Source: Porphyromonadaceae bacterium UBA7332 (GTDB lineage Bacteria > Bacteroidota > Bacteroidia > Bacteroidales > UBA7332). From it: 35,017 nucleotides of DNA. The translations under genes were made by a program, and so were the position numbers. Positions 8,268 through 16,719 of the stretch are shown here, piece by piece; the first letter of the stretch is position 1, and each line of letters opens with the position of its first letter. The notes beneath the pieces were generated by a model, which saw nothing but the letters and a program-made list of their open reading frames with translations, did not search any database and was not told where the DNA came from. The DNA is taken from the NCBI GenBank assembly GCA_002471225.1, contig DKPO01000033.1, positions 1 through 35,017 of the forward strand. Direction: 5' to 3'.

Positions 8268-9587
8268 TTATTTCTTCCAATATTTGTTTACCAACTCTTG
8301 TTTGATGTTAACCTCTTCAGGTGTAAAATGTTCTGAAAATAAATTCCAGGCTACATCTAACATTTCTGTAACACCAATGTTAACGTCAATTGCAAGTAGT
8401 TGAGTTGAATAGTCTTTCGCAAACGCCATTGTACGCTCATCGTAGTTGGTAAGGTCAAAACCATTCTCCATTTTAGTTTTCGCATTTGCAGCATCTGCAT
8501 AAAGACGAACAGCCGCATTCATTACCTGTGGATGGTCTTCACGTGTTTTCTTACCGATAACTAATTGTTTCAAACGAGACAATGAACGGAACGGGTCAAC
8601 GATAACTTTACCAACATCACTATCGCGACGCAAGAATAGCTGACCTTCTGTGATATATCCTGTATTATCCGGAACGGCATTTGTAATATCACCACCCGAA
8701 AGAGATGTTACGGCAATAATTGTGATAGAACCTCCCTCTGGGAATTGAACTGCTTTTTCATAAATCTTAGCAAGATCTGAATATAAAGATCCTGGCATAG
8801 AGTCTTTAGAAGGAATCTGATCCATACGGTTCGATACGATTGAAAGAGCTTCAGCATAAGAAGTCATATCCGTAAGAAGAACCAATACTTTCTCATTTTT
8901 CTCAACTGCGAAGTATTCAGCTGCAGTTAAGGCCATATCAGGAATCAATAAACGTTCAACAGAAGGATTCTCTGTAGTGTTGATAAAGCTAATGATACGG
9001 TCTAGTACACCTGCATTACTAAAGACATTTTTGAAATACAAATAATCGTCATTAGTCATACCCATTGCACCCAAGATAATTTTATCTGTTTTTGCACGCA
9101 AAGCAACCATTGCCATAACCTGGTTAAATGGTTGATCCGGATCGGCAAAGAATGGGATTTTCTGACCTGATACCAATGTGTTATTTAAGTCAATACCGGC
9201 AATACCCGTTGCGATAAGTTCAGATGGTTGTTTACGACGTACCGGATTTACCGAAGGTCCTCCAATTTCGATTTCCTCGCCATCAACTTCCGGTCCTCCA
9301 TCAATTGGATCTCCGTAAGCATTGAAGAAACGTCCTGCCAATAGCTCGCTAACTTTTAAAGAAGGAGCCTTACCCAAGAAGATTACTTCAGCATCTGTCG
9401 GGATACCTTCAGTACCCGTAAACACCTGTAATGTAACTTCGTCATTGGCAATTTTTACAACCTGTGCCAATCTGCCGTTAACAGTAGCCAGCTCGTCATT
9501 ACCAACACCTGAAGCCTTAAGAGTACAGGTTGCTTTTGTAATCTGTGTTATTTTTGTAAATATCTTTTGAAAAGCTTTTGCTGCCAT
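8268..9587 (-). CDS. ntpB: V-type ATP synthase subunit B (non-catalytic head subunit)
   Basis: The 439-residue regulatory subunit that alternates with NtpA in the A3B3 head. Recognisable parts are the N-terminal beta-barrel, PSVNPVRRKQPSELIATGI, the loop SGQKIPFFADPDQPFNQV in place of a Walker A P-loop, DMTSYAEALSIVSNRM, and PSKDSMPGSLYSDLAKIYEKA. The missing P-loop lysine is expected for subunit B, which binds but does not hydrolyse nucleotide. It starts 4 bp after the ntpA stop codon, so the two head subunits are probably translationally coupled, fitting their 1:1 ratio. Confidence 0.96.
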   Translation of the reverse strand: MAAKAFQKIFTKITQITKATCTLKASGVGNDELATVNGRLAQVVKIANDEVTLQVFTGTEGIPTDAEVIFLGKAPSLKVSELLAGRFFNAYGDPIDGGPEVDGEEIEIGGPSVNPVRRKQPSELIATGIAGIDLNNTLVSGQKIPFFADPDQPFNQVMAMVALRAKTDKIILGAMGMTNDDYLYFKNVFSNAGVLDRIISFINTTENPSVERLLIPDMALTAAEYFAVEKNEKVLVLLTDMTSYAEALSIVSNRMDQIPSKDSMPGSLYSDLAKIYEKAVQFPEGGSITIIAVTSLSGGDITNAVPDNTGYITEGQLFLRRDSDVGKVIVDPFRSLSRLKQLVIGKKTREDHPQVMNAAVRLYADAANAKTKMENGFDLTNYDERTMAFAKDYSTQLLAIDVNIGVTEMLDVAWNLFSEHFTPEEVNIKQELVNKYWKK

Positions 9588-9591
9588 TTTA

Positions 9592-11343
9592 TTAAGCCCT
9601 TTCTGCTATTAGTTTTTTCAATTCAGATTCAAAAGAGTAGAAGTTCTCACTTTTATACTCTGAATAGTTCATTTGTTTAAATAAGTTGATCATCTTTTTG
9701 AAGTAGTCCATTACTTCTAAGAAACCATTAAATTGGAAATCTGTACGACAAACGTCAATAACAAAATCCAGCATATATTTCTGACGATCAATAGGACAAA
9801 CAGAGTCAATAGCATCAAAAGCATCCTGTTGAAGGATAACGAAGTCTATAAGCTCTGATTTCCAGAATGTAACGTGGTACTCTAAAGGCACACCGTCATC
9901 ACCAAGGATATTGATCTGTTCAGCAATTTCTTTACCCCGGAGTAAACGGTTTTTCATTTCGTTTACTTTCTCGATCCAGTCCTCAGAAATCAAATCTTTG
10001 ATATAGTCTTCGAATTCAGGATATTCAAGATATTTAGAATAACTGTCAATCGGATTAATAGCAGGGTAACGTTTTTTATCGGCACGATCTTGTTCAAGAG
10101 CGTAGAAACAACGAGCTACTTTTTTCGTGTTTTCTGTTACCGGCTCTTTTAAGTTACCACCTGCAGGTGATACAGTACCGATAAATGTAATAGAACCAGT
10201 AGCACCATTGTTAAGATAAACGAAGCCGGCACGACCATAGAAGTTTGAAATAATAGCAGATAAGTCCATTGGGAACGCATCCGGTCCCGGAAGTTCTTCC
10301 AAACGGTTGGACATCTCACGAAGAGCCTGAGCCCAACGAGAAGTTGAATCGGCCATCAACAATACTTTCAGACCCATTGAGCGATAGTATTCAGCCATTG
10401 TCATAGCTGTATATACAGATGCTTCACGGGCTGCAACCGGCATGTTTGATGTATTTGCAACGATAATTGTTCTTTCCATCAGTTTGCGACCTGTGTGTGG
10501 GTCATCAAGGTGAGGGAACTCTGTAAAGATTTCTACAACCTCATTAGCACGCTCTCCACAGGCAGCAATAATAACGATATCCGCTTCTGCTTGTTTTGAA
10601 ATACCGTGCTGAAGAACGGTTTTACCAGTACCGAAAGGACCTGGGATAAACCCTGTACCACCTTCAACGATTGGATTGGCTGTGTCAATTGTACGAACAC
10701 CAGTTTCCAATAATTTAAATGGACGTGGTTTTTCTTTGTATAATGTTACAGGTCGTTTTACAGGCCATTTCTGGATCATGTTAACCTGAATATCTTCTCC
10801 CTGTGCATTAGTCAGAGTAGCAATATTTTCGTAGATTGTATATTTCCCCGCAGGAGCCAGCTCCTTAACTGTATATTCACCTTCGAATACAAACGGAACC
10901 ATGATTTTATGAGGCTGAAAGTTTTCATCTACCTCACCTAACCAATCACCTGCCTTAACCGTGTCGCCAACTTTTGCAATAGGAGAGTAGTCCCATAATT
11001 TATCTTTATCAAGAGCAAAAGTATAATCTCCACGTTTTAAGAATACACCATCCATTTTATCAAGGTCATTCTGTAAGCCGTCATAGTTTTTTGAAAGCAT
11101 ACCAGGACCTAATGTTACTTCAAGCATATGTCCTGTGAATTCTACTTCGTCACCAACGCGAAGACCACGTGTGCTTTCGAATACCTGTACATATGCATTC
11201 TTACCGATCACTTTAATGACCTCAGCCATTAGCTTCGTGCCGGATAAGGTAATATAACAAATTTCATTTTGTGAAACAGCTCCGTCAACCTCAACAATAA
11301 CAAGGTTGGAAACTATCCCTTTTACAATTCCCTTTGTACTCAT
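9592..11343 (-). CDS. ntpA: V-type ATP synthase subunit A (catalytic head subunit)
   Basis: The 583-residue catalytic subunit. It has the P-loop GPFGTGKT (235-242), the catalytic Glu in CGERANE (262-268), and the segments ADSTSRWAQALREMSNRLEE and PGPDAFPMDLSAIISNFYGR, with the insertion domain (about 110-200) that separates A subunits from F-type beta. I use the ATG at 11341-11343, giving MSTKGIVKGIVSNLVIVEVD, because family members begin at this point and because it leaves a 22-bp gap after the upstream gene. An upstream in-frame ATG at 11389-11391 would add 16 atypical residues and overlap the DUF2764 gene by 26 bp. The P-loop has Thr where many homologues have Ser, a conservative change. 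Confidence 0.95.
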   Translation of the reverse strand: MSTKGIVKGIVSNLVIVEVDGAVSQNEICYITLSGTKLMAEVIKVIGKNAYVQVFESTRGLRVGDEVEFTGHMLEVTLGPGMLSKNYDGLQNDLDKMDGVFLKRGDYTFALDKDKLWDYSPIAKVGDTVKAGDWLGEVDENFQPHKIMVPFVFEGEYTVKELAPAGKYTIYENIATLTNAQGEDIQVNMIQKWPVKRPVTLYKEKPRPFKLLETGVRTIDTANPIVEGGTGFIPGPFGTGKTVLQHGISKQAEADIVIIAACGERANEVVEIFTEFPHLDDPHTGRKLMERTIIVANTSNMPVAAREASVYTAMTMAEYYRSMGLKVLLMADSTSRWAQALREMSNRLEELPGPDAFPMDLSAIISNFYGRAGFVYLNNGATGSITFIGTVSPAGGNLKEPVTENTKKVARCFYALEQDRADKKRYPAINPIDSYSKYLEYPEFEDYIKDLISEDWIEKVNEMKNRLLRGKEIAEQINILGDDGVPLEYHVTFWKSELIDFVILQQDAFDAIDSVCPIDRQKYMLDFVIDVCRTDFQFNGFLEVMDYFKKMINLFKQMNYSEYKSENFYSFESELKKLIAERA

Positions 11344-11365
11344 ATCGTTTTGTTTGATAAGGTAT

Positions 11366-12214
11366 TTATTTAAATTCATCAGGTAGTTCAACTTCTTTTT
11401 TAAGATCGCTGATCATTCTTCTGAACATTTGTTCACCTGTAACTTTGTCTAACGCCAACCATCTTTGCGTCATTTCTAATTTAATGATAAATGACAAGAT
11501 TGGTTCTATCGAGAAATAATGGAAGAAGCAGTTATCATCTAACCAGCTCCATTTGAAATTATCCAGACGTCGTTCTCTTTCCATTAAATCCGCATCTTCT
11601 GCAATTTTAGATATTTCAGAGAAATACTCTAGTTCGTCAGATAATCCGAAATCACGGGCTCCTGATTTGCGAAGCAATTGAGAAACGTGATTGTGTCCTA
11701 TAATATTACTTTCAATATCAACACCATGTTTGCGCGCAGCAAAAGCTGAGAGGATGTTATTGATATTTAAGTTTAAGCTATACCATTCGTTGAAGAATTT
11801 GTTTTTTGTCTGGCACAACTGCTCGTAATAGAGCGTTGTGATACGATTTTCCCATGAATACGAAGTGTTATTGTTGTGTTTCGATTCATCAAGATATTCG
11901 CGCAAAAAAGTAATTATATAACGAGGTATGCTTTTATCTGTTATAGGCTCATCTTCCTTAACTTTACGGATGAGTTCATCGAAATCTTCAGATGTGAATA
12001 AAGCAGATGGCAGAAGTTTGGCTTCTTTGTCCTGCAAATACGTAAGAAGATTTTTATTGTCGACGCTTAAGAGGTATAGTTTGATCAGATAAAGATCATC
12101 TGTATGAAGATCTTCTTTTATTTCGTTGTAGAATTGATCAATTGTATAATTAAGCTTCGTGTCATCAATCGTAATATCAGGAAGTCCTGCGACTAAACAA
12201 TAATAATTACGCAT
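11366..12214 (-). CDS. DUF2764 family protein of the V-type ATPase operon
   Basis: A 282-residue protein that matches DUF2764, found between ntpE and ntpA in V-type ATPase operons of Bacteroidota and Chlamydiae. It begins MRNYYCLVAGLPDITIDDTK and is mostly helical and acidic, with no signal peptide or membrane segment. The motif near the N-terminus (YYCLVAGLP) and later WSWLDDNCFFHYFSIE are the segments I use for the family call. Subunit C, the funnel that joins shaft and ring, is missing from the operon. DUF2764 has a similar size and helical character, so it may fill that place; this is inference. It starts 35 bp after ntpE and ends 22 bp before ntpA. Confidence 0.85.
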   Translation of the reverse strand: MRNYYCLVAGLPDITIDDTKLNYTIDQFYNEIKEDLHTDDLYLIKLYLLSVDNKNLLTYLQDKEAKLLPSALFTSEDFDELIRKVKEDEPITDKSIPRYIITFLREYLDESKHNNNTSYSWENRITTLYYEQLCQTKNKFFNEWYSLNLNINNILSAFAARKHGVDIESNIIGHNHVSQLLRKSGARDFGLSDELEYFSEISKIAEDADLMERERRLDNFKWSWLDDNCFFHYFSIEPILSFIIKLEMTQRWLALDKVTGEQMFRRMISDLKKEVELPDEFK

Positions 12215-12249
12215 ACTCCAATATTTATAAAATTTGAAAAAGCAATTCT

Positions 12250-12840
12250 TTAAAACAGAAGCTTAGCTAATTGCGGACGTAAGAATTCTTTAAAGAAAAT
12301 CTCAAACTCTTCTTCGCCGAATGTGATTTTGTAAGCACCATTCTCCGGAGAAATAGAGAAAGAGGCTGGTTTACCATTGATCTTATCTATTTTGATTCCT
12401 TTATTAAGAAGATTTGATGTGTTAGCTTCGAAATACTTGGTCAGATCTTCTGCTTGTGAAGTAGAAATAGTAATTGATTCTCGTTTTACCCATTCAGTTG
12501 CTATAGTTAGCATCAGTTTTTGAAGAAAATCCTTATCTGCAACGACAGTCGAAACAGCATCTTTCGTAACCTTATCTGTAATAACAGATGTGATTTCGTT
12601 CTTAAGAGCTTCTAAAGCCTGATTTGCATATAATTTAATTTCAGATTGAGTATTTTTAGTTAGCTCGTCTGCATTTTTCTTAGCACTGTTTATAATGTTC
12701 TGTGCTTCTTCATTTGCTTTCGAAATAATATCTGCTTCTTGTTGTTTTGCAGCAGCTATTATTCTTTCCGCTTCGATATTTCCCTTTTCTACACCTTCTT
12801 GGTAAAGTTTATCTGTAAGAGATTGAATTTTTGTATCCAT
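12250..12840 (-). CDS. ntpE: V-type ATP synthase subunit E (peripheral stalk)
   Basis: The 196-residue peripheral stalk subunit. Residues 1-85 form a long charged helix with Ala-rich hendecad-like spacing (AERIIAAAKQQEADIISKA), typical of E/G stalk coiled coils. The C-terminal half is the globular domain that caps the A3B3 head, with an end rich in Phe and Leu (EIFFKEFLRPQLAKLLF). It is the first gene of the operon. No gene for the partner subunit G is present beside it, so either E makes the stalk with an unlinked partner or pairs with itself. The start ATG at 12838-12840 lies 29 bp from a -7-type promoter box. Confidence 0.9.
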   Translation of the reverse strand: MDTKIQSLTDKLYQEGVEKGNIEAERIIAAAKQQEADIISKANEEAQNIINSAKKNADELTKNTQSEIKLYANQALEALKNEITSVITDKVTKDAVSTVVADKDFLQKLMLTIATEWVKRESITISTSQAEDLTKYFEANTSNLLNKGIKIDKINGKPASFSISPENGAYKITFGEEEFEIFFKEFLRPQLAKLLF

Positions 12841-13265
12841 ACAAAGTGGTTTTAGATTCTTAATGCCAGCAAATATATAAATTAATTTGAGTATGAAAAT
12901 AGTTAATTGCTTAAAAATAGATAATAAATAGACTTTAGCATAAGTGTTAATATTTTATTATGCTTTGTCTGTCACTATGTAATTGTTTATCAGTGTACTT
13001 TTGACGTATGTCTTATTAATGGGGCTTGTTTTTATTTTCAAAAGGGCTTGAATGTTTTTCAAACTTGCATTATGTTAGGAAGTAAATTGTATTTCTTAAC
13101 AACTTGTCTATTGGAAAAAGAAGTTTATGGAAATTTATTGTGTAAAATTTAGGTGTGTTTTATGTGAATATATGTATAATTGAACAGATTGGGCCATAGT
13201 AAATATTTTTATAACTCAAAAAAAAGAGTTTTTAGATAAATACCGTATATTATTTTAATAACTCT
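12841..13265. other. 425-bp AT-rich intergenic region
   Basis: Between the ABC ATPase gene and the V-type ATPase operon. It holds a candidate ntpE promoter near its left end and a terminator hairpin at its right end. The middle (about 12900-13210) is AT-rich with no ORF above 26 codons and no obvious RNA fold; a TAnnTTTG match on the + strand at 12996-13003 faces no gene. The length could allow complex control of the ATPase operon. Confidence 0.6.
12870..12877 (-). promoter_or_regulatory. Candidate -7 box of the V-type ATPase operon
   Basis: Minus-strand TATATTTG is a full match to TAnnTTTG, 29 bp upstream of the ntpE start codon. The -33 region is only a run of T residues (TTTTC), so the match is partial. 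Confidence 0.5.
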
Positions 13266-13267
13266 TT
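13215..13267 (-). terminator. Terminator of the tsaB-to-ABC-ATPase operon
   Basis: Arms AAAGAGTT (13223-13230) and AACTCTTT (13260-13267) pair across a 29-nt loop. The leftward transcript runs into T residues right after the second arm. The stop codon of the ABC ATPase gene (13266-13268) overlaps the first arm. Confidence 0.6.
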
Positions 13268-14252
13268 ATTTATGCAGAGAAGTTAATAGCTCGCTGAGGC
13301 TCTGAAATTCTTCAGATATCTCCTTGCTGTCTATAGTCCAGCTCTTTTGTCGCTCATTGATAATAACGGTTAGTTCCGATTCAGAAGAAATTTCATATCC
13401 TAGTCGCATGAAAGCTCTTTTAGTCCAATACGTATAATAACCTTCTCCCTGACTTAATATATTTACTGTTTTGGTCGGATTGTGGTGCATCTCAAAACTA
13501 CCCGTGAATGGATTGAATTGGACTGAGGTTGTTTCAAAAATACGCTGTAGATTCTTGTTTATAATCATTTCTTCCGGTATACCTATATATATACCATTTT
13601 CTTTGTCCATAAGAATGACGCGATGCGCAATTTGCAAAGCCAACTCCAATTCATGTGTTGATATAATGATTGTTTTACCTGTAGACAGGCAAAGGTTATG
13701 GAGCAATAGCATAATTTCTACTCTATTTGGCAAATCCAAATGAGCTGTAGGTTCGTCAAGAAAGATTACGGGAGTATCCTGTACAAGAGCTTTAGCAATC
13801 AGTACACGTTGCTTTTCGCCATCTGATAAACTGAGGTAGGAGCGTTCTGCAAAATTACTCAGATTAACAGAATTCAGAGCATTATGAATAATCGTACGGT
13901 CAACTTCTGACAGGGATCCTAAAAAGTTAGTGTGAGGATTTCTTCCCATGGAAACCATTTCATATACTGAAAGATCTGAGTAGTTTATCTGATCTGTAAG
14001 AACAAGTGAGATGAGTTTAGCCTGCTCCTTGATATGGATGTTTTGGGTATTAAGTTTATGGATGAAAATTTCTCCGCCTAAAGACGGGATAAGCCCTGAT
14101 AAGGTTTTTAAAAGTGTTGATTTTCCACAACCGTTAGGGCCTAACAGGCAAATCAGTTCACCTTCATTTATAGAGAAAGAAAGACCGTGTTTTACGATCT
14201 TTCTTTCCTTATTGTTTTTATATCCTATATTTAGGTCTTTTACTTGAATCAT
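13266..14252 (-). CDS. ABC transporter ATP-binding protein, FecE/BtuD-like, with C-terminal extension
   Basis: A 328-residue ABC ATPase of the type that powers import of iron-siderophore, haem or cobalamin. Walker A is GPNGCGKST (38-46), the Q-loop region lies near residue 88, the signature is LSDGEKQRV (142-150), Walker B is VIFLDEP (162-168), and the H-loop is STHELELA. The Asp in LSDGE is common in the FecE group. Residues beyond about 254 form an extra 75-residue domain containing GYYTYWTKRAFMRLGYEI, with no motif I can assign. No permease or binding-protein gene lies beside it; it is the last gene of a housekeeping operon, 15 bp after rimM. The substrate and partner are therefore unknown. 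Confidence 0.85.
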   Translation of the reverse strand: MIQVKDLNIGYKNNKERKIVKHGLSFSINEGELICLLGPNGCGKSTLLKTLSGLIPSLGGEIFIHKLNTQNIHIKEQAKLISLVLTDQINYSDLSVYEMVSMGRNPHTNFLGSLSEVDRTIIHNALNSVNLSNFAERSYLSLSDGEKQRVLIAKALVQDTPVIFLDEPTAHLDLPNRVEIMLLLHNLCLSTGKTIIISTHELELALQIAHRVILMDKENGIYIGIPEEMIINKNLQRIFETTSVQFNPFTGSFEMHHNPTKTVNILSQGEGYYTYWTKRAFMRLGYEISSESELTVIINERQKSWTIDSKEISEEFQSLSELLTSLHK

Positions 14253-14267
14253 AGGTTGAAAAAGAAG

Positions 14268-14789
14268 TTATAAGTCGAGTAACCCCTCAGGGATATTCAT
14301 AACTATTTTTTTTGTTTGTGGGTCAAGTGAAACAACGTAGTCATCAACTGCCGGAATAAGTAATTCATCTCCTGCCGGTGTCTCAATAACAAAAAGTATA
14401 TTCATTGTTGCATCGTCTATCTCTACAATTTCCCCGATCTCCCCTGCTTTAGTGTCGTATAATGTGAATCCGACAAGCATTTTATCGCCGGCGTGCACTT
14501 CTTCATCTTCATTGATATAAGACAGAGGATAGAAAACCTCTTTATTAGTGAATACCCGTGCATCTGAATCAGATTCAATCTTCTCCAGTTTTACAAGAGC
14601 ACCGTTTTCAGAACGAAATCTATATTCCTCGATAAAAAAAGGAACAAGTATGCCATCCATCTCACAAATAAAATAAGGCGAATCACATCTGTCAAAAATA
14701 TCACTTGTGAATGTAAAAGACAATTCTCCATGAATACCATGTGGCTTATTGAATTGTCCTATTTTTACTACATCTTCTTTTTTTATCAT
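14268..14789 (-). CDS. rimM: Ribosome maturation factor RimM
   Basis: A 173-residue assembly factor that binds ribosomal protein S19 and helps mature the head of the 30S subunit. The N-terminal RimM barrel begins IGQFNKPHGIHGELSFTF. The C-terminal PRC-barrel domain (about 95-173) contains LLIPAVDDYVVSLDPQTKKI, the usual RimM end. Length is standard. It starts 1 bp after the murA stop codon and is followed 15 bp later by the ABC ATPase gene, so the three are surely co-transcribed. It is not in the usual rpsP-rimM-trmD-rplS arrangement of Proteobacteria; the murA-rimM pairing is typical of Bacteroidales. Confidence 0.94.
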   Translation of the reverse strand: MIKKEDVVKIGQFNKPHGIHGELSFTFTSDIFDRCDSPYFICEMDGILVPFFIEEYRFRSENGALVKLEKIESDSDARVFTNKEVFYPLSYINEDEEVHAGDKMLVGFTLYDTKAGEIGEIVEIDDATMNILFVIETPAGDELLIPAVDDYVVSLDPQTKKIVMNIPEGLLDL

Positions 14790-14790
14790 T

Positions 14791-16095
14791 TTAAATTCTT
14801 GTTATACGAGCACCAATAGCATTTAGTCTTTTCTCAATTTCCTGATAACCGCGATCTATTTGCTCGATATTATTGATTCTGCTTACACCATCAGCAGATA
14901 GTGCAGCAATTAACAAAGCAATACCGGCACGAATATCCGGAGAGCTCATTGTTGATGGTCTTAGAGGATAGCTCTTTCCGTTACCGATAATGGTTGCGCG
15001 GTGCGGATCACAAAGAATGATTTGTGCACCCATGTCAATCAGATTATCTACAAAGAAAAGTCTGCTTTCAAACATTTTCTGATGGATCAGTACACTCCCT
15101 TTGGCTTGTGTCGCAACAACTAAAAATACGCTTAACAAGTCAGGTGTCAACCCCGGCCACGGAGCATCAGCAATTGTCATGATTGATCCGTCAATAAATG
15201 TGTCGATAGTGTATCCCTTATGTTCAGGGATGTGGATATCATCTCCCCGTTGTTCAACAGTGATACCTAAACGTCTGAATGATTCCGGAATGATTCCCAG
15301 ATCATCATACGAAGTATCTTTTATAGTAATCTCAGAACCCGTCATAGCGGCCATTCCGATAAAACTTCCGACTTCAATCATATCTGGAAGGATACGATGA
15401 GTACATCCGTTTAGCTTCTCAACGCCATGTATATGTAAAAGATTCGAACCGATACCTTCAATACGTGCCCCCATGCTGTTAAGCATTTTGCATAATTGCT
15501 GAACGTAAGGTTCGCAAGCTGCATTATATATAGTAGTTGTACCTTTTGCCATTACAGCAGCCATAACAATATTGGCAGTACCCGTAACGGAAGCTTCATC
15601 TAAAAGCATATAAGTACCCTTAAGCTCTTTTGCTTCAATTTCATATAAATGCTCTTCTGCAGAATAAGTAAACTCGGCACCGAGTTTTTGAATACCAACA
15701 AAGTGGGTGTCCAGACGTCTCCGTCCGATTTTATCTCCTCCCGGCTTAGGAATGACAGCTTTTCCGAATCGGGCAACTAAAGGACCTACGATCATTACCG
15801 AACCTCTCAACGATGCACTTTTCTTATAAAAAGCCTCACTGTGTAAATAATCGATACTCACGTTTTCGGCTTTGAAACTGTAAGAGCCAATACCCAGATG
15901 GTTTACGGTTACACCCATGTCGCGCAATAACTGAATCAGATTATTCACATCAAGGATATCCGGGATGTTGTTGATTATAACTTCTTCAGCCGTAAGCAGC
16001 GTTGCGCATATAACCTGTAAGGCTTCATTTTTTGCACCTTGCGGAGTAATTTCTCCGTGCATTTTATGACCACCCTCAATAATAAAACTGCTCAT
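14791..16095 (-). CDS. murA: UDP-N-acetylglucosamine 1-carboxyvinyltransferase, Asp-type active-site loop
   Basis: Transfers enolpyruvate from PEP to UDP-GlcNAc, the first committed step of peptidoglycan synthesis. The 434-residue protein has the usual length and two inside-out alpha/beta barrels; the N-terminal catalytic Lys-Asn pair is in GAKNEALQ (20-27). In the mobile loop the sequence is PGGDKIGRRRLDTH: D121 (codon at 15733-15735) stands where Escherichia coli has Cys115. This Asp form stays active but is not alkylated by fosfomycin, as known for mycobacterial and chlamydial MurA. It lies 12 bp after the DUF4290 gene and 1 bp before rimM. Confidence 0.96.
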   Translation of the reverse strand: MSSFIIEGGHKMHGEITPQGAKNEALQVICATLLTAEEVIINNIPDILDVNNLIQLLRDMGVTVNHLGIGSYSFKAENVSIDYLHSEAFYKKSASLRGSVMIVGPLVARFGKAVIPKPGGDKIGRRRLDTHFVGIQKLGAEFTYSAEEHLYEIEAKELKGTYMLLDEASVTGTANIVMAAVMAKGTTTIYNAACEPYVQQLCKMLNSMGARIEGIGSNLLHIHGVEKLNGCTHRILPDMIEVGSFIGMAAMTGSEITIKDTSYDDLGIIPESFRRLGITVEQRGDDIHIPEHKGYTIDTFIDGSIMTIADAPWPGLTPDLLSVFLVVATQAKGSVLIHQKMFESRLFFVDNLIDMGAQIILCDPHRATIIGNGKSYPLRPSTMSSPDIRAGIALLIAALSADGVSRINNIEQIDRGYQEIEKRLNAIGARITRI

Positions 16096-16107
16096 AATAA
16101 TAGAAAT

Positions 16108-16719
16108 TTAGCGTGAATGTTTACGTTGATTGTTTGATGCATTCTTGGGTTTCTTCTGCATCAGGTCTTTCGATCCGCTTAGACGTATATCTTCAAAATC
16201 AACTAAAACCTGTCCACGTGATAACTCTCTAAGGTCATCGATAATTTTTTTATCATCTACAGTGTCTTTATTCCAGGTCAGGAACGATTTTTTCATTTGA
16301 TTCCCGATCATTGCGATCAAGGCATCCCGCTCGTTCTGATCTTCTATTTTAGAACATTTTTCGATCAGGTTCTCAACATAGCGTCCGTAATGCTTATAAG
16401 TTACCCTGCGATCTTTATAGTCTACCTTGTCAGGACGATTATAAAGATTCTCTTTCTTCACAATTTCGTAAGGGTAGTCAATATCCAGCTTAAAGTCAGC
16501 CATAATTGCCAAATGATCCCAAAGTTTATGACGGAAGTCCTCTACATTGCGAAGGTGCGGAAACATGTTACCCATGATTTCGACAATTGTATAAGCACAG
16601 CGAGTTCTGATAGCCCGGTCTTCAATTGTCAAAGCATGATCTACCATGTTTTGGATATTACGACCATATTCTGGTAAGACCAAATGTTTCTGTTGAGTAT
16701 TGTATTCTATATTCTTCAT
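16108..16719 (-). CDS. DUF4290 domain protein, conserved in Bacteroidota
   Basis: A 203-residue soluble protein of DUF4290, a family restricted to Bacteroidota and commonly located next to murA. It is mostly helical, with a conserved opening MKNIEYNTQQKHLVLPEYGR and a segment NMFPHLRNVEDFRHKLWDHL. The last 25 residues are basic and Lys/Asn/Arg-rich (KKPKNASNNQRKHSR), possibly RNA-binding or unstructured. It has no known function. Its start overlaps the tsaB stop codon by one base and murA follows 12 bp later, so it is translated with a tRNA-modification gene and a cell-wall gene. Co-conservation with murA suggests a role in growth control, which is inference. Confidence 0.85.
   Translation of the reverse strand: MKNIEYNTQQKHLVLPEYGRNIQNMVDHALTIEDRAIRTRCAYTIVEIMGNMFPHLRNVEDFRHKLWDHLAIMADFKLDIDYPYEIVKKENLYNRPDKVDYKDRRVTYKHYGRYVENLIEKCSKIEDQNERDALIAMIGNQMKKSFLTWNKDTVDDKKIIDDLRELSRGQVLVDFEDIRLSGSKDLMQKKPKNASNNQRKHSR

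Noticed and set aside
11344..11391. Longer start of ntpA
   Set aside because: It adds 16 residues not seen in the family and overlaps the DUF2764 gene; the ATG at 11341-11343 fits the family start.
12996..13003. TAnnTTTG match on the + strand suggesting a small RNA promoter
   Set aside because: No -33 element at the right spacing and no downstream terminator on that strand before the converging gene end.
13072..13152. 26-codon ORF on the + strand in the long intergenic region
   Set aside because: No ribosome binding site or well-placed promoter and no meaningful composition; chance ORF in AT-rich DNA.
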